From Bradyrhizobium sp. CB3481 (GTDB lineage: Bacteria; Pseudomonadota; Alphaproteobacteria; Rhizobiales; Xanthobacteraceae), in contig NZ_CP121647.1 in NCBI RefSeq assembly GCF_029714305.1, forward strand, positions 6,592,501-6,656,500: a stretch of 64,000 bases of DNA. The letters are read 5' to 3'. Of this stretch, positions 8,230 to 15,941 are shown piece by piece (within the stretch, counting starts at the first letter, position 1; each line of letters opens with the position of its first letter). The notes beneath the pieces are model-generated. The model was given only the letters and a program-made list of their open reading frames with translations, did no database searches and had not been told where the DNA came from. Made by a program: the position numbers and the translations under genes.

Positions 8230-8307
8230 ATGATCAACGTCGTACGCATCTCGAACCGTAAACACGTGACCCGCTCTCGCTGGGCCGTGGAAGGAGTCGT
8301 GCGCTAG
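8230..8307 (+). CDS. Possible 25-codon small protein gene
   Basis: An ATG at 8230 opens 25 codons ending at TAG 8305-8307. The peptide is basic and starts MINVVRISNRKHVTRSR, then ends in VEGVVR. No Shine-Dalgarno is visible. What favours a real transcript is that a strong rho-independent terminator begins 24 bp after the stop while no other gene ends here, and the next gene starts after it. It could equally be a non-coding small RNA ending at that terminator. No family recognised. Confidence 0.35.
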   Translation: MINVVRISNRKHVTRSRWAVEGVVR

Positions 8308-8331
8308 AAATTCGACGCGATCTTTTCACCA

Positions 8332-8364
8332 GGCCCCGCCGGCATCGGACGGGGCCTTTTGTTT
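8332..8364 (+). terminator. Rho-independent terminator
   Basis: GGCCCCG (8332-8338) pairs with CGGGGCC (8350-8356), extended inside by CCG/CGG around a GCAT loop with one bulged A, and is followed by TTTTGTTT. It ends whatever is transcribed from about 8200, before the DUF1127 gene. Confidence 0.8.
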
Positions 8365-8402
8365 GGCCACGCTCCCTGCCGGCACAATAGCAGGAGCATC
8401 CG

Positions 8403-8798
8403 ATGCCACCCGAACAGATAAACCTCGCATCCGAGACCGGGCGCGATGCTGCAGGACGCCACCTTGCGGTTGCTATCGAAGACGCCACCGGCAACGCGGT
8501 GGCCGGAGCGCGCCCCAATGCCTCCATCGCAGCGCTGAGAGACGCTTTCTCGGAAAAGGAAGCGGCTGGACCCCCGGTTGCACCGACGCGGAGCGTTTTG
8601 AGTTTGCTCCAGGAATATTGGCGAGCGTTTCGAAAGCGGCGCCAACGCAAGGGATCGCTGGTCAGTTTGCACGACCTGAACGACCGAGATCTCGAGGATA
8701 TCGGCCTGACGTCGGGTGACATCGATTGCATCGCCGCTCGCCGGGCTTTTGAAAGGCTCAGACATGGCACGTATCTATGGTGGTCCCGGGTGATGTAA
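8403..8798 (+). CDS. DUF1127 domain-containing protein
   Basis: A 131-residue protein whose last ~65 residues are a DUF1127 domain: LLQEYWRAFRKRRQRKGSLVSLHDLNDRDLEDIGLTSGDIDCIAAR, i.e. the L..LDDR.L.DIG..R.DI pattern with basic residues before it. Stand-alone DUF1127 proteins in alphaproteobacteria are usually under 60 residues and some bind RNA and affect small-RNA turnover. Here an N-terminal extension of about 65 residues with no recognised domain precedes it. AGGAG is 6 bp upstream of the ATG. The first start is therefore well supported. Confidence 0.85.
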   Translation: MPPEQINLASETGRDAAGRHLAVAIEDATGNAVAGARPNASIAALRDAFSEKEAAGPPVAPTRSVLSLLQEYWRAFRKRRQRKGSLVSLHDLNDRDLEDIGLTSGDIDCIAARRAFERLRHGTYLWWSRVM

Positions 8799-8994
8799 CC
8801 AGTTCTGCACTTTAGCTAGTGGCATGCCATTGCGCGGATCAGCCAAGCGTGATCCGCCCCTCCCTACAATCCTCGCAATGCTAAGGCTAAGCCGCGCCTG
8901 ACCTTCGGCGCGCGTGCGCGGCGAAACCCGCATAGACCAGGAGTTCGAGCGGGCGCGTATATCCGACCGGCCGATCCGGTCTCGCAAACGACGA

Positions 8995-9594
8995 TTACTC
9001 AAATCCCAGGGCAATCGCCTTGCGAACCAGATCCGCAAGGTTCTTTGCCGCCATTTTTTCCATCATCCACGCCCGATAATTTTCGACAGTGCGGCTACTA
9101 AGATTAAGCTTGTGCGCTATTTCCTTGTTTGAAAAGCCCTTGGCCACCAGTCGCATGACCTCGACCTGACGCGGCGAAAGCTCGGCGAGCCTGGCCTTGA
9201 GCAGCGCTCGCTCGGTCAGTTCGACGCGCTGGCGATCACCGCTTTCGATTGCCTGTGAAATGCTGTCAATGAGCCGTTCGTCGTCGAACGGCTTTTCGAT
9301 GAAATCAAACGCGCCCTGCTTGATGGCCTGTACGGCCATTGCGATATCGCCGTGCCCGGTGATCAGGATGACCGGCACGGCTGAGCCGCGCTTCTTCAGT
9401 TCCTGCTGCAGCTCCATGCCAGACATTGCCGGCATCCGGATATCGGAAACGACGCATTGCGGTGGCGGCGCGGCGCTCTCCGCCAAAAAGCTCTCAGCCG
9501 AGACATAAGGCTTCACAGGGATGCCGCGACTTTCCAGCAGCATGCTTAGAGAACGCAAGATAGCCTCATCGTCCTCGATCAACGCGATCGTCAC
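8995..9594 (-). CDS. FixJ-like two-component response regulator
   Basis: A 199-residue response regulator. The receiver domain (1-120) has the acidic pocket EDDE at 7-10, phospho-acceptor Asp51 in VVSDIRMP, Thr in ILITGHGD and Lys in IEKPF. A LuxR/FixJ helix-turn-helix fills the C-terminus (LSPRQVEVMRLVAKGFSNKEIAHKLNLSSRTVENYRAWMMEKM). The start is a GTG at 9594 overlapping the kinase stop (GTGA), giving VTIALIEDD, the exact expected receiver start. Cognate regulator of the MASE1 kinase upstream; its targets are unknown, the divergent antiporter/Usp operon being the best guess. Confidence 0.93.
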   Translation of the reverse strand: MTIALIEDDEAILRSLSMLLESRGIPVKPYVSAESFLAESAAPPPQCVVSDIRMPAMSGMELQQELKKRGSAVPVILITGHGDIAMAVQAIKQGAFDFIEKPFDDERLIDSISQAIESGDRQRVELTERALLKARLAELSPRQVEVMRLVAKGFSNKEIAHKLNLSSRTVENYRAWMMEKMAAKNLADLVRKAIALGFE

Positions 9595-11234
9595 GAGCCG
9601 ACGCTCCGTTCCTGATAGATCGGCAGCGTAAAGGACGCGCAAACGCCGCGCGATGTACCTTCAATATGCAGCTGTCCACCGTGCGCTTCGATGATCGAAC
9701 GTGAAAGCGACAGCCCCAATCCCAAACCGTCACGTTTCGTCGTCGCGAATGCCGTGATCGACTGCATCGCAAGATCAGGATCCAGCCCCGGGCCATTGTC
9801 GGTTACGCTGATCGTGACCATCTGGCTGGGCCGTATCGCAGCTTCAATGACGATCCTGCCATCATTGCGGCCGGCATTCGTCAGAGCCTCCGCGGCATTA
9901 CGAACCAGATTCAAGATCACTTGTTCGACCTGCAATGCGTCAGCCAGCACGGAAGGAAGATCCCGCTCGAGCTGGGTCACGAGGACGATGCCGCGGCGAT
10001 CGAGATCGGGTCGGAAGATCGACAATGCTTCATCAATGAGCAAGCTAACGGCAGCAGGTCCCGTTTCTACCCGACCAACGCTGATGAAGTCCCTCAGCCG
10101 GTTGACGACCTCACCCGCACGGTCAACTTGTACAATCGCCTCCGTACTGGCTTTTGCCGCAGCTTCCAGGTCGGGCGGGCTACGCTCAGCCGCGAACTTG
10201 GCAAGCCGCGCATAGTTGCCAATGGCGGTCAGGGGCTGGGTAATCTCGTGGGCGACGGTGGCCGCGAACTCCCCCATCGTTGCAACACGCGATGCGCGGT
10301 GAAGTGCATCCTGGTGCAAGCGAAGTTGATTTTGTGTCCGCCGTTGCTCGGTCACGAGAACTCCCACGGCCAGGCCGGTGATAGCCAGGATCACCATCAG
10401 AGCCTGATATGCGACAACGTCGCCCGTGCTTTGGGTCGTCAGTTCAATCGACACAATCAGGCCGATTTGCGTTACGACGAGCCCCGCGGTCGCGCCCGGA
10501 AGACCGAACCGCACCGCGATCCAGACGATCGGCAAAAACAATACGTAGAAGAGTTGAAAGCGGAACGGCTGATTCAAGCTCAAAATGCCCCATACGGCAG
10601 CGAGGATGATCAGCATGAGCACGCCCATCTCCCAGGAGGGCGCCGCAAACTGCCTGCGGGTGAATGCAATCAACAAGAAGGGAGTGAACACCATGACGCC
10701 GATCAGGTCGCCGACAAATGCACGAACGAAAACCTGGCCCAGATCGGCCTTCGTCACAAAACCATGCTGCAGAAGCACCAGGACATAGCCTACCGAAACC
10801 AGCCCGATACTGACGACGGCAACTCCGATGAGCCACAGCATGGCACTGCGGGACGAGAGGGTGGGATCGAACCCCATGCGCGGCGATGTCAGAAACAGGG
10901 CGGCCGTGCCGTAACCGAGCCCCGTGATGAGCACGACCGAGAACTCGGCGATGGGAGGAAGCGGTAGACGGCGCACAAGCAGGTCAGCGAGCAACTGCGC
11001 AACGAAGAGCCACGGCAAATATTGACGGCCTAACAACAGAATTAGCGCGAAGCTCAATCCAGCCTGCGGATTCCAGGGTGTAACGCCAAACACCGCAAAC
11101 GGATGGATATAGCTGAGGGCGTCCAACACCACGTAACTGGCGATATAGGCCAGGCCGACGGCAAGGTGTGAGCGCGACATTCGGTGCACCAGTTGCGTCC
11201 CGGAGCGAACCTCCTCGAGCGACAGTAGCTCCAT
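9591..11234 (-). CDS. MASE1-domain sensor histidine kinase
   Basis: A 547-residue membrane kinase. Residues ~20-300 are a MASE1 sensor with about eight or more helices, including the characteristic NPQAGLSFALILLLGRQYLPWLF. The cytoplasmic part has a HisKA dimerisation helix with His329 in TVAHEITQPLTAIGNYARL and an HATPase_c domain with N box NLVRNAAEAL, G1 DNGPGLD and G2 GLGLGLSLSRSII. This HisKA wording (HEITQPL.AI) is that of FixL/DctB-like kinases. Start supported by AAGGAG 6 bp upstream. Signal unknown for MASE1. Coupled to the response regulator by a 4 bp overlap. Confidence 0.93.
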   Translation of the reverse strand: MELLSLEEVRSGTQLVHRMSRSHLAVGLAYIASYVVLDALSYIHPFAVFGVTPWNPQAGLSFALILLLGRQYLPWLFVAQLLADLLVRRLPLPPIAEFSVVLITGLGYGTAALFLTSPRMGFDPTLSSRSAMLWLIGVAVVSIGLVSVGYVLVLLQHGFVTKADLGQVFVRAFVGDLIGVMVFTPFLLIAFTRRQFAAPSWEMGVLMLIILAAVWGILSLNQPFRFQLFYVLFLPIVWIAVRFGLPGATAGLVVTQIGLIVSIELTTQSTGDVVAYQALMVILAITGLAVGVLVTEQRRTQNQLRLHQDALHRASRVATMGEFAATVAHEITQPLTAIGNYARLAKFAAERSPPDLEAAAKASTEAIVQVDRAGEVVNRLRDFISVGRVETGPAAVSLLIDEALSIFRPDLDRRGIVLVTQLERDLPSVLADALQVEQVILNLVRNAAEALTNAGRNDGRIVIEAAIRPSQMVTISVTDNGPGLDPDLAMQSITAFATTKRDGLGLGLSLSRSIIEAHGGQLHIEGTSRGVCASFTLPIYQERSVGS

Positions 11235-11380
11235 CTCATACTCCTTCCGGCGACCGCCTCGGCATCCGTAATTCTACTCTAGAAAAAGCCCCCTCGGAGA
11301 GTACCGGGAGGGTTTGCTCTGAATTGCCGGCTGGCGCGATGCCAGACAGTCTTCTCCCAAATGTAGAGGGGAAGCGAACC

Positions 11381-12652
11381 GTGCCCAACATCGCGCCTGA
11401 CGCGAATGCTGTGGCTGCCGCAGCGATCTTTGCGCTCGCGGTGCTGCATACCTTCTCGACGCGTTCCATCGAACGGTTGGCCCACATACAACCTCGTCAC
11501 GCAGGGGTTTGGCACCTGCTCGCGGAAGTCGAAGTCGTGTTCGGATTCTGGGCCGCGATTCTCATTGCCTTCATGGCGATGAAGGTCGGCACCGGCGGCG
11601 CGCTTGCCTATCTGGAAAGCCGCAACTTCACCGAACCGGCATTCGTCTTTGTTATCATGGTCATCGCCGCAAGCCGGCCTGTGATCGATGCGGCAGCGGC
11701 GCTGCTCCGGCTGGTATCGTTTCTCATCCCGCTCTCCGCGTCTCCAGCGTACTACTTTACGCTTCTTTCGATTGGGCCATTGTTGGGTTCATTCATCACC
11801 GAGCCCGCGGCGATGACCCTGGCCGCCTTGCTCCTGAAGGAGCGCTATCTCGACGCTAAGGCGCCCGCCAAATTCAAGTATGCAACCATCGGCGTTCTGT
11901 TCGTAAACGTCTCGATCGGGGGAACTTTAACGCCATACGCCGCGCCGCCGGTCCTGATGGTGGCCGAACGTTGGAACTTCGACCTTGCATTCATGCTGCA
12001 GACCTTCGGCTGGAAGGCTGCTCTGGCGGTCGTCATCAACGCTGCCGGCGTGACCCTCATGTTTCGCCATTTCCTGCGCAAACATCCGAAGGAGCCGGCA
12101 TCGCTTGCGGTGCTGGACGTTCCTGCCTGGATTGCCGGAGTGCACGTGGCATTCCTCGCAGCGGTGGTCGTCTTCAGCCACCATCCGATCGTCTTCCTGG
12201 CGCTGTTCATGTTCTTCCTGGGCTTTGCCGAGGCGTACAAGCGCTTTCAGTCCCCGCTCATTCTTCGCGAAGGCCTTCTGGTCGCATTCTTTCTCGCGGG
12301 GCTCGTTGTGATCGGCGGCCAGCAGAAGTGGTGGCTTGAGCCGCTTTTGAGCGACCTCGGACCAACCGCCCTGTTCACGGGCGCGACACTGCTGACGGCG
12401 ATCACGGACAACGCCGCCCTGACCTATCTCGGCTCTCTGGTCGAGGGCGTTTCCGATGAATTCAAATATTCCCTCGTTGCAGGAGCCGTGACGGGAGGCG
12501 GCCTCACTGTCATCGCCAACGCGCCCAATCCGGCAGGCTACGCGATTCTCAAAGGCAGCTTTGAAGACGGCTCAATCAGCGCGGCCGGCCTCGCCATCGC
12601 TGCGCTCATTCCAACCCTCGTCGCCGCCGCAGCCTTTCAGCTGCTGCCGTAA
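11381..12652 (+). CDS. Putative Na+/H+ antiporter (PF07399-like)
   Basis: A membrane protein of about 423 residues and roughly eleven hydrophobic helices. The wording SFITEPAAMTLAALLL, VLFVNVSIGGTLTPYAAPPVLMVA, LLTAITDNAALTYLGSLV and GGLTVIANAPNPAGYAILK fits the putative Na+/H+ antiporter family related to the NhaD/ArsB ion-transporter clan; the TDNAA and NAPNPAG loops are its signatures. I prefer the GTG at 11381 because AGAGGGGA lies 8 bp upstream; an ATG at 11339 is an alternative without a clear site. Divergent from the MASE1 kinase and 17 bp before the universal stress gene. Confidence 0.85.
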   Translation: MPNIAPDANAVAAAAIFALAVLHTFSTRSIERLAHIQPRHAGVWHLLAEVEVVFGFWAAILIAFMAMKVGTGGALAYLESRNFTEPAFVFVIMVIAASRPVIDAAAALLRLVSFLIPLSASPAYYFTLLSIGPLLGSFITEPAAMTLAALLLKERYLDAKAPAKFKYATIGVLFVNVSIGGTLTPYAAPPVLMVAERWNFDLAFMLQTFGWKAALAVVINAAGVTLMFRHFLRKHPKEPASLAVLDVPAWIAGVHVAFLAAVVVFSHHPIVFLALFMFFLGFAEAYKRFQSPLILREGLLVAFFLAGLVVIGGQQKWWLEPLLSDLGPTALFTGATLLTAITDNAALTYLGSLVEGVSDEFKYSLVAGAVTGGGLTVIANAPNPAGYAILKGSFEDGSISAAGLAIAALIPTLVAAAAFQLLP

Positions 12653-12669
12653 GTCCGGAGAACAGAGCG

Positions 12670-13200
12670 ATGACAAAGCTTGGGCAAAAGGCACCGGCAT
12701 CCGATCACTTCCAACGAGCTGCGCGCGCGCCGATGGCACAGCGACAGCGGCTTCTCGCAGTTGTGGACGGCACCGAGTCAACGAACCGCATCGTGGATTT
12801 CATTACGGCGTACGGCGAAGGTCGCGCCATCACGGAAGCGGTAGTCCTCAACGTGCAAAGCAAGCGGCTCGATGCACGGTTGCGCGGTTACCAGGACTTC
12901 AAGCAGGACGAGATCGATGACCGGCTGATCAACGAATTGGCGCTTCCGCTCGTCAACAGCGTCAGCAATCGGCTGGAGAAGGCAGGCATAGTTTGCTCGC
13001 CGAAGGCCGCAATAGGCGATCCTGTTGCGACGATACTGCGTTGCGCGGCCGAGAATGCCTGCAATGTGATCCTGGTTGGCGCGCGGCCGTCGAAAGGTAT
13101 CGAAGGTTGGATGCCCCATCCGATACGCGCTTGGCTGCGTTCGGATCTGGCGTTGCGACTGATCGCGGTGGCGCCTGCGTCCGTCGTGGTGGTCAAATAG
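12670..13200 (+). CDS. Universal stress protein family protein
   Basis: A 176-residue UspA-fold protein. RLLAVVDGTESTNRIVDFI is the first strand/helix, and GDPVATILRCAAENACNVILVGARPSKGIEG followed by DLALRLIAVAPASVVVVK matches the C-terminal part. The ATP-binding G-x2-G-x9-G-S/T motif is degenerate: GARPSKG is present but the G(S/T) after it is not, so nucleotide binding is doubtful. Transcribed with the antiporter upstream. A role in sensing or modulating ion stress together with that transporter is inference. Confidence 0.85.
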   Translation: MTKLGQKAPASDHFQRAARAPMAQRQRLLAVVDGTESTNRIVDFITAYGEGRAITEAVVLNVQSKRLDARLRGYQDFKQDEIDDRLINELALPLVNSVSNRLEKAGIVCSPKAAIGDPVATILRCAAENACNVILVGARPSKGIEGWMPHPIRAWLRSDLALRLIAVAPASVVVVK

Positions 13201-13215
13201 GGTGTGAAGATGGCC

Positions 13216-14316
13216 TCAACCCAAGCCGTGCGCGATCGTCTTGCGCATGACGTTGGGCAACGCCTCATCGGCAAGCGTTGCGACCGGCACCCAGCGCATG
13301 GCCTCCGGCGCGCGCGTGCACGACGGCACCGCGGCCGTATAGACCACGAGTTCGAGCGGGAAGTGCGTGAAGACGTGGGTGACGACGCCGGTCTTGCGAT
13401 GCCAGCGCGAGACCCCTTTGATGGCAGGCGCCTGATCTAACGCGGCCTTATCATCCTGTCCGGCGAGCCATTCCGAACCCGGCACCTCCGTCATGCCGCC
13501 AAGCAGGCCCTTTTCCCGCCGTGTGCGAACGAGGAGTTCGTCACCGCGCGTGACGATGAACACGGCGCCGCGGCGCAGGTCGCCAGTTTTCTTCGGCGCC
13601 TTGCGCGGAAACGTCTCCTGATCGCCGCGCAAACGGGCGGCGCAATTCTCGTTCAGTGGGCACAGCGCGCAGGCCGGCTTCTTCGGCGTGCAGATCGAGG
13701 AGCCCAGATCCATCAGCGCTTGCGCGCTATCGCCGGCGCGCGACTCGCCCAGCAATGTCGCGGCCAATTGCTGGATGCGCGGCTTGGCCTGCGGCAGCGG
13801 CTCTTCCACCGCGTAGAGCCGCGACGTCACGCGCTCGATATTGCCATCGACCGGCATGGTTTTGAGATCAAAGGCGATCGCACCGATCGCCGCCGCCGTG
13901 TAAGGCCCGATCCCCGGCAATTGGCGCAGGCCCTCCTCGGTATCGGGAAACACCCCGCCATGGTCGCGCAACACCGCAACGGCGCAAGCATGGAGATTGC
14001 GCGCCCGCGAATAATAGCCGAGCCCGGCCCACATCCGCAGCACCTCGTCCAGCGACGCGCGGCCGAGCGCCCCGACATCCGGCCAGCGCGCCACAAACTT
14101 CTCGAAATATGGCCCGACCGTTTTCACCCCGGTCTGCTGCAGCATGATCTCCGACAGCCACACCCGGTACGGATCAGCCCGCTCGCCCGCCGGCGGCCGC
14201 CATGGCAGCCGCCGGCGATGGCGGTCATACCAGTCGAGCAGCAGCGCGGGACGAGAGGCGCTTTCGGCGGATGGTGCCTGTCTTTTGATTTTTGCGGCGG
14301 CGGAGGAACTCATCAT
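13216..14316 (-). CDS. mutY: A/G-specific adenine DNA glycosylase MutY
   Basis: A 366-residue MutY that removes adenine opposite 8-oxoguanine. WLSEIMLQQTGVKTV contains the catalytic Glu; the helix-hairpin-helix is LRQLPGIGPYTAAAIGAIAF; VDGN supplies the catalytic Asp. The 4Fe-4S loop is complete: CTPKKPACALCPLNENC (C-x6-C-x2-C-x5-C). A C-terminal Nudix-like domain (about 230-366) recognises oxoG. Two adjacent ATG codons start it at 14316/14313. It faces the universal stress gene convergently and diverges from the DUF721 gene. Confidence 0.97.
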   Translation of the reverse strand: MMSSSAAAKIKRQAPSAESASRPALLLDWYDRHRRRLPWRPPAGERADPYRVWLSEIMLQQTGVKTVGPYFEKFVARWPDVGALGRASLDEVLRMWAGLGYYSRARNLHACAVAVLRDHGGVFPDTEEGLRQLPGIGPYTAAAIGAIAFDLKTMPVDGNIERVTSRLYAVEEPLPQAKPRIQQLAATLLGESRAGDSAQALMDLGSSICTPKKPACALCPLNENCAARLRGDQETFPRKAPKKTGDLRRGAVFIVTRGDELLVRTRREKGLLGGMTEVPGSEWLAGQDDKAALDQAPAIKGVSRWHRKTGVVTHVFTHFPLELVVYTAAVPSCTRAPEAMRWVPVATLADEALPNVMRKTIAHGLG

Positions 14317-14449
14317 GATAGTCTAGTCGTAGAACGCCAATCTCTCCACGTCATGCCCGGGCTTGTCCCGGACATCCACGTCTTTCTTCCTCGTGCCATG
14401 ACGCCGAGGGAGGTTACGTTTCCGTCACGCAAAGTGCTACAAGCGCCCC

Positions 14450-14929
14450 ATGTCCAAGCCCGGCCCGATCTCCGCAAAGCCGCTCTCCGTCCTGCTCAGC
14501 GACGTTTTTTCCGACGCCTATGCCAAGCAGGGATTCGCCGCGCGCGAATTGGTGACGCGCTGGGCCGACATTGCCGGGCCTGAAATTGCGGCTCATTCCG
14601 AGCCGATGAAGATGCAGTGGCCGCGGCCGGTGGAGGGCCAGCCGCAGGAGCCGGCGACGCTGGTGCTGCGGGTGGAGGGGCCGATGGCGCTGGAGATCCA
14701 GCATTCCTCCGACGTCATCCTGCAGCGGGTCAATCGCTTCTTCGGCTGGAGTGCGGTCGGCCGACTGGCGCTGCGGCAGGGGCCGCTGTCGCGCCGGAAG
14801 GCGCCACCGCGGGCACGGGCCCCGGACCCGAAAGCGGTCGCGAAAGTCGCCGAAACGCTGTCGGGGATAGAGGACGAGGAACTGCGCGCCGCGCTGGCGC
14901 GGCTCGGCGCCGCGATCAAGCGAAATTGA
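14450..14929 (+). CDS. DUF721/DciA-like protein
   Basis: A 159-residue protein with the DUF721 core: LSVLLSDVFSDAYAKQGFAARELVTRWADIAGPEIAAHSEPMKMQWP, then LVLRVEGPMALEIQHSSDVILQRVNRFFGWSAVGRLALRQGPL, the KH-like fold with the W..I.G..IA..S.P hallmark. DUF721 includes DciA, the replicative helicase operator of bacteria without DnaC; alphaproteobacterial members are assigned to it by homology. A charged C-terminal tail follows. Divergent from mutY with 133 bp between the starts, which contain a hairpin-forming repeat near 14356-14402. Confidence 0.87.
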   Translation: MSKPGPISAKPLSVLLSDVFSDAYAKQGFAARELVTRWADIAGPEIAAHSEPMKMQWPRPVEGQPQEPATLVLRVEGPMALEIQHSSDVILQRVNRFFGWSAVGRLALRQGPLSRRKAPPRARAPDPKAVAKVAETLSGIEDEELRAALARLGAAIKRN

Positions 14930-15046
14930 GGCTCTTGCGCCGCCAGCCCGGCGCAACGCGCCATTGCCACAACCACCGTTTCAAGCTAGCGAAGGCTGAT
15001 TTTCGTAACTTTCGGGCGTGAACGCGCCATTCGGGAGCCGACCTTG

Positions 15047-15700
15047 ATGATCACGCGCCGCGCCTTCACCGCCGCTCTCTCGTTGACCGGGCTGGGCCTG
15101 CTCGCCGGCTTCTCGCCGCTCAAGCTGATCACGGATGCGATGGCGCAGTCCGCCACCGACGTCGCCAAGCCGGTGTCGCTGCCCGACATGGCAATCGGCC
15201 CGCAGAACGCCACGGTGACCATCACCGAGTTCGCCTCGATGACCTGCCCGCACTGCGCAGCGTTCACCGAAAAGGTATTTCCGAAGATCAAGTCGGAATT
15301 CATCGACACCGGCAAGATCCGCTTCATCTTCCGCGAATTCCCGCTCGACATCAAAGCCGCCGCCGGCTCGATGCTGGCGCGCTGCATCGCCAAGGACGAC
15401 GCGCCGAAATATTTCGCCGTCATTGACCTGTTGTTCAAGCAGCAGAACGACTGGGTGGCGAAGAACACCACGGAGACGCTGACCCGGATCGGCAAGCAGG
15501 CCGGCCTCACCCAGGCGCAGGTCGAGGAGTGCCTGAAGGACCAGGCGCTGCTCGACAAGATCGCGGCCGACCAGAAATACGCCGCCGAGGTGCTGAAGGT
15601 GGATTCGACGCCGACCTTCTTCATCAACGGCGAGAAGGTGAAGGGCGAGCAGAGCTTCGAGGAGTTCTCCAAGCGCATCAACGCGCTGCTGAAGAGCTGA
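15047..15700 (+). CDS. DsbA family thiol-disulfide oxidoreductase
   Basis: A 217-residue exported thioredoxin-fold protein. The N-terminus TRRAFTAALSLTGLGLLAGF carries a twin arginine, suggesting Tat export, and AMAQS looks like the cleavage site. The active site is CPHC (residues 67-70) in FASMTCPHCAAF, and the cis-proline loop is STPTFFING. It acts in the periplasm in disulfide formation or reduction; with the helical insert IRFIFREFPLDIKAAAGSMLARC it resembles the DsbA/BdbD-type proteins. A TTG 3 bp before the ATG is better spaced from GGGAG, so the start is uncertain by one codon. Upstream of smc. Confidence 0.92.
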   Translation: MITRRAFTAALSLTGLGLLAGFSPLKLITDAMAQSATDVAKPVSLPDMAIGPQNATVTITEFASMTCPHCAAFTEKVFPKIKSEFIDTGKIRFIFREFPLDIKAAAGSMLARCIAKDDAPKYFAVIDLLFKQQNDWVAKNTTETLTRIGKQAGLTQAQVEECLKDQALLDKIAADQKYAAEVLKVDSTPTFFINGEKVKGEQSFEEFSKRINALLKS

Positions 15701-15941
15701 TTCGGCGCCTCGCGGATTCATCCGCGCCGATAAGTCCAGTAAAAGACGCCACACAAGCGCCTCAAATCCCTTGGGAAAAGCTACTTAAAAGCCCCTTGGG
15801 GCCGTTGCCCTCCGGCCCCGGCCTCGCCATTGTCGCGGGCCACAAGAGCCGCAGCGGGCGGTTCGCCCACACACCGACATTGCCTTCTATGGTATTGTCA
15901 CGGCAGGGAGATTCGCGCCCGGCCAACAGAGATTTGTGTTC

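Noticed and set aside
11168-11338. N-terminal extension of the Na+/H+ antiporter
   Set aside because: It lies over the kinase start and promoter and has no transporter-like sequence.
15787-15802. AAAAGCCCC-TT-GGGGC hairpin read as a minus-strand terminator
   Set aside because: No minus-strand gene ends there and on the plus strand no T-run follows; kept only as a note.
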